From the NCBI GenBank assembly GCA_025923195.1, contig JAICGJ010000035.1, forward strand, positions 1 to 37,997: a DNA stretch of 37,997 bases, given 5' to 3'. Shown here piece after piece: positions 26,732-35,510 of this stretch (the stretch's first letter is position 1; each line of letters opens with the position of its first letter). The notes below the pieces were generated by a model. It searched no databases. It was not told the origin of the DNA and saw nothing but the letters and a program-made list of their open reading frames with translations. This stretch comes from Chryseolinea sp. (GTDB taxonomy: Bacteria > Bacteroidota > Bacteroidia > Cytophagales > Cyclobacteriaceae). The translations under genes were made by a program, and so were the position numbers.

Positions 26732-29143
26732 TTAATAAATTAATTGAAATTCCGGCAGCAACATAACTGCCCACAGGAAATCTTCAATATCATCCTCATT
26801 CGGAGTTGAACCAAGCCTGTCCAGGGCGATTTTCATTTCGTCGGGCTCGGGCTCGCGACTCAAAGCTTTCTCATAAACCGAAAGAATAATTTCTTCGCTG
26901 GTTTTGTATTGCGACTTCCATTTTCTTGCACCTGATTCCAATGCGCTATTGAACAGGTCGCCATTTGTAAGCTCCAGTGCCTGAAGGAGATTAGCCTCAG
27001 AGGCTCGTTCCGTTAAAACATTCTCACGGTTCGGTCGACCCAGGGCTGTTAAGAATCTGTCATTTTTTACCAGTGCAGCACGTACCTGTGGCGTTGATAC
27101 TATCGGCTTAGATTTCTTGAAAGGGTCAAATACCTTTAAGGTGTCATGATATACGGGATAAATAACAAAGCTCACGGCATCAGCAAATTGTTCCGCAGAT
27201 AACTTCCTTCGATGCATTCCCTTAAAGGTGTAATCATCGGCAAGGACCTTTTCTTCGCTCTTGATTTCGACCGATGGCAGCTGGTATGCTTTAGAGGTTG
27301 CAATGGTGAAAATCAGATTCTTCAGATCGTTTCCATTTTGAACAAAATCCGAGGCAAGCCAGTCCAGTAAATCCTGACTCCACGGTACGTTGTCCATGAG
27401 ATCGACTGGAGCAACGATCCCCCTGCCCATTAACCGCGACCAGATTCTGTTTACAATGGTGCGATAGAGCCTTCCGTTTTTCGGTGCTGTGAGGTATTCC
27501 GCGAGCTGCTCTAATTTGTCATCGACAGTTGCTGTACTATCAATGGTTCCCAATTCAGAAAATATGATCCCGGTACCTGCCATAGTTCCCGTTGGAACGT
27601 CACAGCGGTTTATTTCCAGGGCGGTATCTGAAAATATATTGGCAAAGGCGTAGGCCTGCTTAAGCGTCCAGTCGCTCACGAAACTATCATGGCAAGAAGC
27701 GCATTTGAGGTTTAATCCCAGGAATACTTGCGACACATTTTGAGCTGCTTGCATTTCAACGCGCTGACTGGCGTTTACAGCACCTCTCCATTCTATCCCT
27801 TTAATAAAACCCTCCGATCTTTTATCCGGACTGATCAGCTCTCTCACAAATACATCATAGGGTTTGTTGACTTTCAGGGATTCATATAGCCAATCCGTTA
27901 TCGCAAAGCGTCCGCCTGTGATGTATCCCGTGCCGGAATAGTCGTTTCTTAGAGCGTCATTCCAAAAGGTCAACCAATGTTGCGCGTAGTCGTCGTTTCG
28001 GTCTAGTAGTTCCCTTACCAATTTGCCCCGTTTATCCGGATCGTTATCCTTTACGAAAGCATCTACTTTTTCGGGGATGGGTAGCAATCCAATTATGTCG
28101 AGATGAACTCTTCTGATGTATATCCTGTCATCGACAACCTCAGGCCAAGTTATTTTGTTTTCCTTAAAATAGGCGTCGACAAACAAGTCGACAGGATTTT
28201 GCAAGTCCTGTTGTGCCCGGGGAAGGGCGGGCATGCGCGGCTCCAGTTTAGCGACGCGATAAACAGTTTTCTCGTCCGCGTTTTCGGGCCATGGAGCTCC
28301 CATCTGGATCCAAAATTTTAATGTGGCAATTTCTTTTTCTTTTAGCGTCTTGCCTTTCGGAGGCATCGACTCTTCATCGTCTCTTGGAAGTTCAAGCCTT
28401 CGGATCATTTCGCTTTCGTCTGGATGACCGGGCGTGATCACAGGGCCTGATTCTCCTCCCTTCATCACAAACACTTTTTTATCAAGGCGCAGCTCACCCT
28501 TCATTTTTTCGGAGCTGTGGCACTTATAGCAGTTATGAGCAAAGATCGACCTTACTTCGAGGTTGAGATCTGCAGCTTGAGAGGCATCCAGGGCTGGCTT
28601 ACCCTCACCGGCGGTGAATTGGGCGATGTCAAAGTCGCTATTGAATCCGTCATTATTCCAAGGCAACACGCTGGTCAAAAAGTCAGAGCCGTGTGTCAAC
28701 GACGCCCCATAGTGGCCAGCCACCGTTACACTTATGACGGTAAAAATGAGAATGGTCCTATAGGTTTTAAATAGGTGTATGTTGTTTTTCCGGATGATAT
28801 GTCCATGCAGGATCGCTGTTGCCAGGGCCAATAATGCTGTTGCAATCCCCGACCATTGATGAATCGTCAAAACATTTCCACTGTATTGGTCCTGCGTTTT
28901 TAACAGCAGTCCAAATAGTACCGCAGCAATTGCGCTGATGGCACCGATGAGGAGGAGAAGATGTATGCCCCCCCGCAATTCACGATTTTTTTTCCTTAAT
29001 GAATACAGCTCCAGCACCAATGCGATCACCAATATGCCAATGGGAAAATGAACGGTCAATGGATGAAGGCGTCCCAAAAATTGCCATAGCCAGAATTCAG
29101 CGACCAGCAAGGTTTCGCCTGCGAATGGAAGGAGCTCACTCAT
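26732..29143 (-). CDS. PSCyt1-DUF1549-DUF1553 cytochrome c-type protein with TM N-terminus
   Basis: 803-residue membrane-anchored protein of the planctomycete-type cytochrome family. Residues about 15-150 hold four TM helices beginning with the DUF2231-like motif LHPLTVHFPIGILVIAL. About 190-255 is a PSCyt1 domain with one heme c site (HNCYKCHSS, about 204-210, then GELRLDKK and SMPPKGKTL). About 310-520 is DUF1549, including the second CxxCH, CASCHDSF (about 481). About 545-790 is DUF1553 (GRLYRTIVNRIWSRLMGRGI, and AVMLLPEFQLIY at the end). Such proteins are paired with DUF1501 partners, as here. Their role is unproven; a periplasmic redox function in polysaccharide use is the usual suggestion. 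Confidence 0.92.
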   Translation of the reverse strand: MSELLPFAGETLLVAEFWLWQFLGRLHPLTVHFPIGILVIALVLELYSLRKKNRELRGGIHLLLLIGAISAIAAVLFGLLLKTQDQYSGNVLTIHQWSGIATALLALATAILHGHIIRKNNIHLFKTYRTILIFTVISVTVAGHYGASLTHGSDFLTSVLPWNNDGFNSDFDIAQFTAGEGKPALDASQAADLNLEVRSIFAHNCYKCHSSEKMKGELRLDKKVFVMKGGESGPVITPGHPDESEMIRRLELPRDDEESMPPKGKTLKEKEIATLKFWIQMGAPWPENADEKTVYRVAKLEPRMPALPRAQQDLQNPVDLFVDAYFKENKITWPEVVDDRIYIRRVHLDIIGLLPIPEKVDAFVKDNDPDKRGKLVRELLDRNDDYAQHWLTFWNDALRNDYSGTGYITGGRFAITDWLYESLKVNKPYDVFVRELISPDKRSEGFIKGIEWRGAVNASQRVEMQAAQNVSQVFLGLNLKCASCHDSFVSDWTLKQAYAFANIFSDTALEINRCDVPTGTMAGTGIIFSELGTIDSTATVDDKLEQLAEYLTAPKNGRLYRTIVNRIWSRLMGRGIVAPVDLMDNVPWSQDLLDWLASDFVQNGNDLKNLIFTIATSKAYQLPSVEIKSEEKVLADDYTFKGMHRRKLSAEQFADAVSFVIYPVYHDTLKVFDPFKKSKPIVSTPQVRAALVKNDRFLTALGRPNRENVLTERASEANLLQALELTNGDLFNSALESGARKWKSQYKTSEEIILSVYEKALSREPEPDEMKIALDRLGSTPNEDDIEDFLWAVMLLPEFQLIY

Positions 29144-29273
29144 GATATGGGACGTTAAAAAGTACAGGCCAAAACGAGCGCAAAAGTCTATTCATTATGT
29201 TACTCATTTTACAAGCAGTATATTCGGCAATAACACGTGAAAGTTACGACTTTACAACAACGTGTTCAACAAC

Positions 29274-29294
29274 GCGCCGTCCCTGAACCAGGAG
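29274..29294 (+). repeat. Intergenic repeat module A, copy 1
   Basis: 21-bp module with core CGTCCCTGAACCAGGAG. Closely similar modules follow at 29401 and 29596. It precedes the first hairpin module by about 20 bp. Confidence 0.75.
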
Positions 29295-29315
29295 ACGCTG
29301 CTGCGATTGCTCGCC

Positions 29316-29354
29316 GTCTCCGCAGAGTCTCCCGTCTCGGGGACTCTGTCGGAC
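29316..29354 (+). repeat. Intergenic hairpin repeat module B, copy 1
   Basis: 39-bp module starting GTCTCCGCAGAGTC and ending GGACTCTGTCGGAC. Inside it CAGAGTC pairs with GACTCTG and CCCG with CGGG around a TCT loop, giving an 11-bp stem with one bulged T. Near-identical copies lie at 29508 and 29679. Confidence 0.85.
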
Positions 29355-29400
29355 TTAGGGCCATCATGACTTTACACCATGAGTGCAGAAACTGAACAAC

Positions 29401-29421
29401 GCGGCGTCCCTGAAACAGGAG
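29401..29421 (+). repeat. Intergenic repeat module A, copy 2
   Basis: 21-bp module GCGGCGTCCCTGAAACAGGA plus G. It starts 85 bp after the start of hairpin copy 1 and is preceded by TGCAGAAACTGAAC, which is shared with copy 3. Confidence 0.75.
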
Positions 29422-29507
29422 ATGCTACTATGACTGCTTTCGTCAATAGAAAAAGTCGACGTCGTATTTAGCATTGATAAATGATTCCTGAGGAAGTACG
29501 ATGCGCC

Positions 29508-29546
29508 GTCTCCGCAGAGTCTCCCGCCTCGGGGACTCTGTCGGAC
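29508..29546 (+). repeat. Intergenic hairpin repeat module B, copy 2
   Basis: 39 bp, one difference from copy 1: T to C at module position 20, which falls in the hairpin loop, so the stem is intact. Confidence 0.85.
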
Positions 29547-29595
29547 TTGGTGCTATCATAATGTTTTTGTAACATGAATGCAGAAACTGAACCGC

Positions 29596-29616
29596 GCAGC
29601 GTCGCTGAAACAGGAG
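29596..29616 (+). repeat. Intergenic repeat module A, copy 3
   Basis: 21-bp module with core GCGTCGCTGAAACAGGAG. It starts 88 bp after the start of hairpin copy 2, matching the 85 bp of the previous pair. Confidence 0.72.
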
Positions 29617-29678
29617 CCGGCTGCTGAGACTGCCGCTTCCGATCTCTTCCATTACAGTCATACTAATTAGCACGCCCT

Positions 29679-29717
29679 GTCTCCGCAGAGTCTCCCGTCT
29701 CGGGGATTCTGTCGGAC
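29679..29717 (+). repeat. Intergenic hairpin repeat module B, copy 3
   Basis: 39 bp, one difference from copy 1: C to T at module position 29, which turns one G-C stem pair into G-T and so still allows the hairpin. Outside the repeat modules the 29144-29878 interval holds no gene that I can support. Confidence 0.85.
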
Positions 29718-29795
29718 CACTGTCATGACTGCTATTGTTTATCGTCCTATCTGAACAATTCGATAGTTGCAAGGAGCGCGTCTCGGTCCTTAATG

Positions 29796-29825
29796 TTTGA
29801 CGGTTCGAGTACTGTGTAATTTTTG
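29796..29825 (+). promoter_or_regulatory. Candidate promoter for the PmoA-like gene
   Basis: TTTG at 29796-29799, 17 bp spacer, then TAATTTTTG at 29817-29825, close to the Bacteroidota TTTG / TAnnTTTG pattern. Transcription would start near 29832, about 47 bp before the GTG start. Confidence 0.35.
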
Positions 29826-29878
29826 CTTGAAAAACGAACATCATTCATTATCTTTTCAACATTACCAGAATTGCTTGA

Positions 29879-30778
29879 GTGAAATTATTACTTATCGTTG
29901 CGATATCCTTCATAGCCCATTCCGCGTGTTTTTCTCAGAATACTCAACAGAAAGCTGCGCAAGTATTAACGTTGCGTTATGATCAAGCCTTGGAGTCTAT
30001 TTCAGTGTTTCGCGGCGATCAATTATTGCTGATTCAAAATGTAAAGTCGGATACCCGGCCTTATATACATCCGATTATTGCACCTGATGGAAATGGTGTG
30101 CTTACAGAATTTAGTCCGGCCCATCATAAACATCAAACCGGATTGTATTGGGGTTTGAAGAAAGTAAATGGCCGCGACTATTTTATGAATTGGAAGGGCG
30201 ATTACTGGCGGAGGGTCTCGGCCAATGTCTTGGAGGGAATTGGACACAAAGTAAAATGGCAGCACGTATATGAATTGATCGATGAGGAAGGAAATGCATT
30301 CCTTACAGAAACGCAAACCTGGTCTATGCAAGAGAGCGATGGGAGATTTCTACTGGATTTGGAGTGGCGCGGTGACGCGAAAACCGATGTGACGATGGAA
30401 AAATTTTATGTGGGTGGTTTATTTTTACGGATGCCATGGCGTAAGGGGATAGGAGGGGAAGTAATCAATTCGGAGGGCCACAGGAACAGCCAGGCGGAAG
30501 GAAAGCGCTCCAAGTGGAACGATATCGGACTCGAGATCGATGGACGCAAAGACAAAGCGCATATCGCCATTCTCGATCACCCTGCGAATGCTGACTTTCC
30601 AAACCCATGGCGCGTGGATAACGAGCTGGGTATTGGACCGTCGCGTCAAATCCTGGGCGACTGGAGCATTCCAAAAGGTAAGTCGGAAATAATTCGCTAC
30701 CGTTTGGTTGTTTATACGGGTGAATTTAACAATGCTACCATTGCACGCTTATCCAATGATTATGCAGGTAAAAAATAG
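29879..30778 (+). CDS. PmoA-like DUF6807 family secreted protein
   Basis: 299-residue exported protein of the family annotated as PmoA-like/DUF6807. Despite that name the family has no demonstrated methane oxygenase role and is mostly found near carbohydrate-degrading genes. The start is GTG at 29879, directly followed by a signal peptide (KLLLIVAISFIAHSACFSQ). The family signature HHKHQTGLYWG, with its His cluster, lies near residue 80, followed by GRDYFMNWKGDYW. Later motifs are FYVGGLFLRMPWR and IAILDHPANADFPNPWRV. It is 55-75 bp upstream of the quinoprotein-DUF1080 gene on the same strand, so the two are probably co-transcribed and may act on the same sugar substrate. Confidence 0.85.
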   Translation: MKLLLIVAISFIAHSACFSQNTQQKAAQVLTLRYDQALESISVFRGDQLLLIQNVKSDTRPYIHPIIAPDGNGVLTEFSPAHHKHQTGLYWGLKKVNGRDYFMNWKGDYWRRVSANVLEGIGHKVKWQHVYELIDEEGNAFLTETQTWSMQESDGRFLLDLEWRGDAKTDVTMEKFYVGGLFLRMPWRKGIGGEVINSEGHRNSQAEGKRSKWNDIGLEIDGRKDKAHIAILDHPANADFPNPWRVDNELGIGPSRQILGDWSIPKGKSEIIRYRLVVYTGEFNNATIARLSNDYAGKK

Positions 30779-30854
30779 GTTTCAGCAATTTACGATCGCG
30801 CAAAAAACAGGAGCTAATCTTAAACAGTAGCAAATGCCAAGGAACTATGTTCAA

Positions 30855-33644
30855 ATGAAGGTTCACGCACTGTTCTTGTCATTTTTGATGATGGCGCTAA
30901 GCATTTCCTGCGATAAACGTACCCCATCGGATTCCCCTGGAGTCGAGCATACTGATAAGTACGATAACTATACCGACTGGGCAATTTACCGGGGGGATAA
31001 AAAGTCCAATCAGTACTCGGAGCTGGCGCAGATCAATGCGGCGAATGTGCACAAACTCAGGCCGGCATGGGAATACCACACAGGCGACCCAAATGGCCCA
31101 TCCATGTATTCCAATCCGATCATTATTGAGGGGCTTATGTATTTTACAACGCCTAGACTAGATGCAATTGCGTTGAATGCCGTTACAGGTGAGCAGGTCT
31201 GGAAATTTGAATCATCCCAATACAATGAAGGCAAAAAGATATTTCGGGGACGTAATCGCGGTGTAACTTACTGGGAAGGAGCGGAGGGCAAACGCATTTT
31301 TCATTATGTGAATGACAAATTGTACGCATTGGATGCTAAGACTGGAATGATCATCAAATCGTTCGGCAAAGCCGGCTACATCGACTTGCGTCAGGATCTT
31401 GGAGTAGATCCTGTTAACGCGTCAATCGAGGTTACGACTCCAGGGATAGTGTTCCGGAATTTCCTGATCGTTACGTCCAGGGTACCGGAAGAATACAATT
31501 CAACACCGGGACATGTGCGCGCATATGACGCCGTAACAGGAGAGTTCAGATGGATCTTTCATACGATCCCGCAGAAAGGTGAATTTGGTTATGATACCTG
31601 GGAATTTGTGGATGGCGAGATCTACGGGGGTGCCAATCCATGGGGCGGATTTTCCGTGGATGAAAAAAGAGGGTGGGTCTTTTTCGCCACCGGATCGCCA
31701 GCAAATGATTTTTATGGAGGCTACCGGAAAGGTACCAACCTGTTTGGGAATTGTGTTATGGCGCTGGATGCAACCACCGGCGAACGCAAGTGGCATTTCC
31801 AGACTGTCCATCATGATATCTGGGACTACGATAATCCCGCAGCGCCTATCCTTGTCACAATAAACCATGGAGATTCATCCAGGGATGCCGTTGTACAACT
31901 GACAAAAATGGGACTTACTTTCGTGTTGGATCGAGATACCGGAAAACCCATCTTCCCGGTGGAAGAGATCGCTGTGCCCTCGTCAACGGTGCCTGGTGAA
32001 GAAGCCTGGCCCACACAACCGTTTCCCTTAAAACCTCCGCCACTTGTCAGGTTATCCCTAGACGAGGCTGACCTTACCAGCGTTACGCCTGAGTCACGCG
32101 CTTCCGCCTTAGCGCAATTTCGAAAGTACCAGACGGGATTCATTTATACGCCACCGTCCTTACAAGGGACCATCACAACTCCGAGCCATCAGGGCGGCGT
32201 GGAATGGGGCGGCGCCTCGTTTGATCCTGCCCTCAATGTTTTGTATGTAAACGCAAATGAAGCGCCTTCTGTGAATACACTACGGATGTTCTATGATGTC
32301 GCGGCGACAGCAACGCCAGTTGAACACGGTGCCTTGATATACGAAAAAAATTGCACGTCTTGTCACGGGTTGGAAAGGCAGGGCAATCCGCCAACGTATC
32401 CCGCGCTGATCGACGTAAAAAAGACCGACCAAGAAATTGAAGGCATTTTGCGTCAGGGTGCAGGTATCATGCCCGCCTTTCCACAGCTCTCTGATAAAGA
32501 ATTGGAGGGATTGATCAGATTCTTGAAAAGTGAACCAGGAAAACTGGAGCGAATAGATGCCTCGGGAACGCGTGTCCGGTACTCCGTTCAAATACCTTTT
32601 TTTCTTGACTCTCATGGTGCACCTGCCATCTCGCCCCCATGGGGAACGTTGAACGCTATTGACTTGAGTACCGGTTCGATCTTATGGAAAGTTCCGCTCG
32701 GTGAATACCCGGAGTTGGTAGAGAAGGGTATCCGTAATACCGGGGCGAAGAATTTCGGTGGACCTGTCGCTACCGCAGGCGGAATTGTTTTTATCGCTGG
32801 TACACCAGATGAAAAAATTCGAGCATTTGAAACTAATTCAGGTCGGATCTTATGGGAGTATAAGTTGCCTGCTGGTGCCTATGCGACTCCTAGTGTGTAT
32901 GTGATCGATGGAAAGCAGTACGTCGTGATAGCGGCAGGGGGAGGAGGGAAGAACGCCACGAAGTATGGTGACTCCATCATTGCCTTTGCGCTCCCCTCTG
33001 AAGAAGATTCGCCTGCCACTAGTAAGGCTAATGGCGAATGGAGGGACCTGTTTGATGGTCATACTTTGAATGGGTGGGTACATCTCAATGGATCACATAG
33101 GTATACCGTTGAGGACGGCACTATTGTAGGCCGGACCGTTGCGGGCAGCCGTAATTCCTTCCTTTGCACGACGGAAGAGTTTGGCGATTTTGAACTTGAA
33201 CTGGAGGTGATGATCGACAGCGTTACAAATTCAGGGATTCAAATCCGGTCAAAAGTAAGACCGTTTACGGAAGGCGAAGGCTATGATCTGAGGGCCGGCA
33301 GGGTAAATGGCCCTCAGGTAGAAATGCAACGGAATCATCGACCAGGTACACCTACGACGGGACTCCTATATGGAGAGGCATTGGGCACGGGCTGGCTATC
33401 GTCCGAACAAAAAATACAAAATGGACATCATCTCCTGCATAATGATGGATGGAACAAGCTAAGGATCGTTGCAAAAGGTGCGCGCATACAAACATGGGTG
33501 AATGGCCAGCCGGTGGAAGACTTGGCGAACGAAGAAGTTTATAAAACTCATGCAAGGGGATTTATCGGTCTGCAGATGCACGGCATTGAGGATGGCCGAC
33601 TCTTTACGATGAAATGGAAGAACGTAAGGATCAGGCTGCTTTGA
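30855..33644 (+). CDS. Quinoprotein dehydrogenase-cytochrome c-DUF1080 fusion lipoprotein
   Basis: 929-residue lipoprotein (lipobox MALSISC, Cys about residue 19). ATG at 30855 gives a compact signal peptide; another ATG lies 21 bp upstream. Residues about 40-480 are a PQQ-type beta-propeller of the membrane glucose dehydrogenase kind: WAIYRGDKKSNQYSELAQIN, and HHDIWDYDNPAAPILV, whose Asp corresponds to the catalytic region. A cytochrome c insert follows with CTSCHG (about 500) and a distal Met in GIMPAFPQL. The propeller closes at about 590-705 (PFFLDSHGAPAISPPWGTLN). Residues about 727-929 are a DUF1080 domain (EWRDLFDGHTLNGW, then NSGIQIRSK), the family that includes 3-keto-glycoside lyases/hydrolases. 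One polypeptide may thus oxidise a sugar and process the keto product. Confidence 0.9.
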   Translation: MKVHALFLSFLMMALSISCDKRTPSDSPGVEHTDKYDNYTDWAIYRGDKKSNQYSELAQINAANVHKLRPAWEYHTGDPNGPSMYSNPIIIEGLMYFTTPRLDAIALNAVTGEQVWKFESSQYNEGKKIFRGRNRGVTYWEGAEGKRIFHYVNDKLYALDAKTGMIIKSFGKAGYIDLRQDLGVDPVNASIEVTTPGIVFRNFLIVTSRVPEEYNSTPGHVRAYDAVTGEFRWIFHTIPQKGEFGYDTWEFVDGEIYGGANPWGGFSVDEKRGWVFFATGSPANDFYGGYRKGTNLFGNCVMALDATTGERKWHFQTVHHDIWDYDNPAAPILVTINHGDSSRDAVVQLTKMGLTFVLDRDTGKPIFPVEEIAVPSSTVPGEEAWPTQPFPLKPPPLVRLSLDEADLTSVTPESRASALAQFRKYQTGFIYTPPSLQGTITTPSHQGGVEWGGASFDPALNVLYVNANEAPSVNTLRMFYDVAATATPVEHGALIYEKNCTSCHGLERQGNPPTYPALIDVKKTDQEIEGILRQGAGIMPAFPQLSDKELEGLIRFLKSEPGKLERIDASGTRVRYSVQIPFFLDSHGAPAISPPWGTLNAIDLSTGSILWKVPLGEYPELVEKGIRNTGAKNFGGPVATAGGIVFIAGTPDEKIRAFETNSGRILWEYKLPAGAYATPSVYVIDGKQYVVIAAGGGGKNATKYGDSIIAFALPSEEDSPATSKANGEWRDLFDGHTLNGWVHLNGSHRYTVEDGTIVGRTVAGSRNSFLCTTEEFGDFELELEVMIDSVTNSGIQIRSKVRPFTEGEGYDLRAGRVNGPQVEMQRNHRPGTPTTGLLYGEALGTGWLSSEQKIQNGHHLLHNDGWNKLRIVAKGARIQTWVNGQPVEDLANEEVYKTHARGFIGLQMHGIEDGRLFTMKWKNVRIRLL

Positions 33645-33676
33645 TTAGATCCAAAAATCTATTGTATTATTAAATC

Positions 33677-34858
33677 TCATTTCTTATCCACCCACCCCCT
33701 ATATACCTTTTTCATAGTCGCTATTTTCTGATCGTCCTCCGCGACGGAGTTGCTGGTGAACATCATCACTCCTGTAGCTTGGGCCGCCGTTCCGGCTTCC
33801 AGAACCCTTTCAAATTCATCAGGTGAGATGACATTGGGATCATTGTACGCCTGAACAATAGGCCAGACTTTGGGAAACGTGCCCGGTTCAATATCCAACC
33901 GTTTGCAAAACCATTCGATGTTCTCTTTCACCCACTCCGGACTTTTTCCCATCCGCCCATGATATACCATAGGTGAGAAAACATCCGCAATTGTTTTCAG
34001 CGAATCGTAATCGAGTCCGAGAATCCTGCGTCGTGCTCCCTCGAAGTCGTCGTCGTCCCATGGACAATGGTAGATCCCAAGGAGGGCGCCAGGCTTCTCT
34101 TGGCTTACGACTTTTTTGAAGTCACGAACCCATCCGGCTATCACGGAGCATCTCCAGTTTCGCCAGGCTTTATCATGCTTGGTAAGAATCCATTCAGCTT
34201 TTTTTGAAATGCTCCCATCGGGCACAGTGATTCCTGAAGTGGATTGAAATTTAGCTAGACAATGCTCACAAAAACAGGTCTCAGGAAGAATCGGCTCGGG
34301 ATCTTCAAATTGAGCATGCCAATGTAAATAGTCCATCCATATTCCATCCAGATCAAATTTTTGCAAGAGGTCCTTTAGTTCATTTATTCGATGCTGCCTG
34401 AATCCCGGTTCTGTTGGACAAACGCCCATAAACCATGTCGCGGGTTTTATTTTATTTCCATCATGGTCAACCGCCCATGCTTCGGGATGTTTTTCTACGT
34501 AGTTCTTTCCATTTAGTGTGGCAAACTCTGCAAATACTTTTAGTTCGTCGGACTTTGCGCGACTCATGATGTTGGCATTGATTGCGCCGTGGTGCATGAA
34601 GATAGCGTTGACACCGAGTTCGCTTAGCTTCAAATTTTTTTTCCAGAAGGGTTCAGGACTGCCATAGATCGCGCGGATTTCAATTTGTTTTAAATCGAAT
34701 GGGTGAGTCGACTTTCTGTCGCTGATCAGGAAAGAAGTTAACAATACAATCGAAACCGAAAGGAAAAGAAAAATATCTCGCTTGCGAGCCCTAGACAATT
34801 TATGCGAATTAATGGTGCAGAAAAGCTGATGGTTCTGCCTATATACAGTGACTTTCAT
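33677..34858 (-). CDS. Putative TIM-barrel glycoside hydrolase-like protein
   Basis: 393 residues with one N-terminal hydrophobic segment (about 28-46, DIFLFLSVSIVLLTSFLI), so it is exported or anchored by that helix. The rest resembles the hypothetical glycosyl-hydrolase TIM barrels: EIRAIYGSPEPFWKKNLKL, LGVNAIFMHHGA, and the central motif FDLDGIWMDYLHWHAQFEDP, where Asp residues sit at a strand end as in catalytic sites. A CFCEHC cysteine cluster follows near residue 198, then GALLGIYHCPWDDDDF and DVFSPMVYHGRMGKSPEW. Substrate cannot be read off. It converges on the quinoprotein-DUF1080 gene with 32 bp between stops, and the VOC gene is 36 bp upstream. Confidence 0.72.
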   Translation of the reverse strand: MKVTVYRQNHQLFCTINSHKLSRARKRDIFLFLSVSIVLLTSFLISDRKSTHPFDLKQIEIRAIYGSPEPFWKKNLKLSELGVNAIFMHHGAINANIMSRAKSDELKVFAEFATLNGKNYVEKHPEAWAVDHDGNKIKPATWFMGVCPTEPGFRQHRINELKDLLQKFDLDGIWMDYLHWHAQFEDPEPILPETCFCEHCLAKFQSTSGITVPDGSISKKAEWILTKHDKAWRNWRCSVIAGWVRDFKKVVSQEKPGALLGIYHCPWDDDDFEGARRRILGLDYDSLKTIADVFSPMVYHGRMGKSPEWVKENIEWFCKRLDIEPGTFPKVWPIVQAYNDPNVISPDEFERVLEAGTAAQATGVMMFTSNSVAEDDQKIATMKKVYRGWVDKK

Positions 34859-34894
34859 ATACTCTGATCGTAAGTATTTTTATCAGGACCTCAG

Positions 34895-35347
34895 TCATTG
34901 TTGGGGCTGCGTTAATTCGCAGTTTATCATCCAATGAATTCCAAATTTGTCCTTGACCATCCCAAAGTAAGCTCCCCAAAACGTTTCGTTCATATCCATT
35001 TTTATTTGTCCACCGGCAGACAGACCCTTAAAAAGACGGTCTGCATCCTGCCTACTGTCAGTATTAAGCGTGAGTGATATGTTGCTTCCAAATTCCGTTG
35101 TCTGTCCGAAGGGTGCCTGACTATCGCAACCCATCAGCGTTGTATCTTTGTTAATAGGTAATGAGACATGCATAATTTTCTCCTCGTCCTCACCCTCAAA
35201 GGTTTTTCTTTCTTCTTCGGGTACGTCCTTATATCGTCCCAGGAATTGGAACTCGCCACCGAAAATTGATTTGTAGAAATTAAAGGCTTCCTCGCAATTA
35301 CCAGTAAAGGTCAGGTAAGGATTTAGTGTTATCATTTTCGTTGCCAT
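34895..35347 (-). CDS. VOC (glyoxalase/PhnB-like) family protein
   Basis: 150-residue cytoplasmic protein of the vicinal-oxygen-chelate fold, PhnB/3-demethylubiquinone methyltransferase-like subgroup, often annotated as a bleomycin-resistance-like protein. Signatures: LNPYLTFTGNCEEAFNFYKS at the N-terminus, a GGEFQFLGRYKDVPEEE stretch, KIMHVSLPI, LMGCDSQ, and the C-terminal WGAYFGMVKDKFGIHWMINC. I start it at ATG 35347; the frame is open a further 30 bp upstream to a non-preferred start. The reaction is unknown. A well-placed TTTG-N19-TAACTTGG promoter candidate lies just upstream. Confidence 0.87.
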   Translation of the reverse strand: MATKMITLNPYLTFTGNCEEAFNFYKSIFGGEFQFLGRYKDVPEEERKTFEGEDEEKIMHVSLPINKDTTLMGCDSQAPFGQTTEFGSNISLTLNTDSRQDADRLFKGLSAGGQIKMDMNETFWGAYFGMVKDKFGIHWMINCELTQPQQ

Positions 35348-35377
35348 CGTTTCGCCTGTGGGGCTGACAGCACGCAA

Positions 35378-35408
35378 CCAAGTTACCCTCCAAAGCCGTC
35401 ATTACAAA
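35378..35408 (-). promoter_or_regulatory. Candidate promoter for the VOC gene
   Basis: Minus strand: TTTG at 35408-35405, a 19-bp spacer, then TAACTTGG at 35385-35378, one mismatch from TAnnTTTG. Start of transcription would be near 35371, about 24 bp before the ATG at 35347. Confidence 0.4.
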
Positions 35409-35510
35409 ATACGGTTGTTAGGATTGTCAAATGCATCCATCCACTCGGTGCCATTCCGTCGGAAATGACACAGATTAAATTCTGTTCGAAGAGTAACTGC
35501 CGAAAAATTA

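Noticed and set aside
29274-29717. Possible CRISPR array
   Set aside because: Repeats are 171-192 bp apart, not 25-40 bp, there are only three, and no cas gene is near.
29443-29844. A 133-codon minus-strand open frame containing two SPRRETLRR stretches
   Set aside because: The repeated peptide is simply the translation of the hairpin module B; there is no signal, fold or family, and the rest is low-quality sequence.
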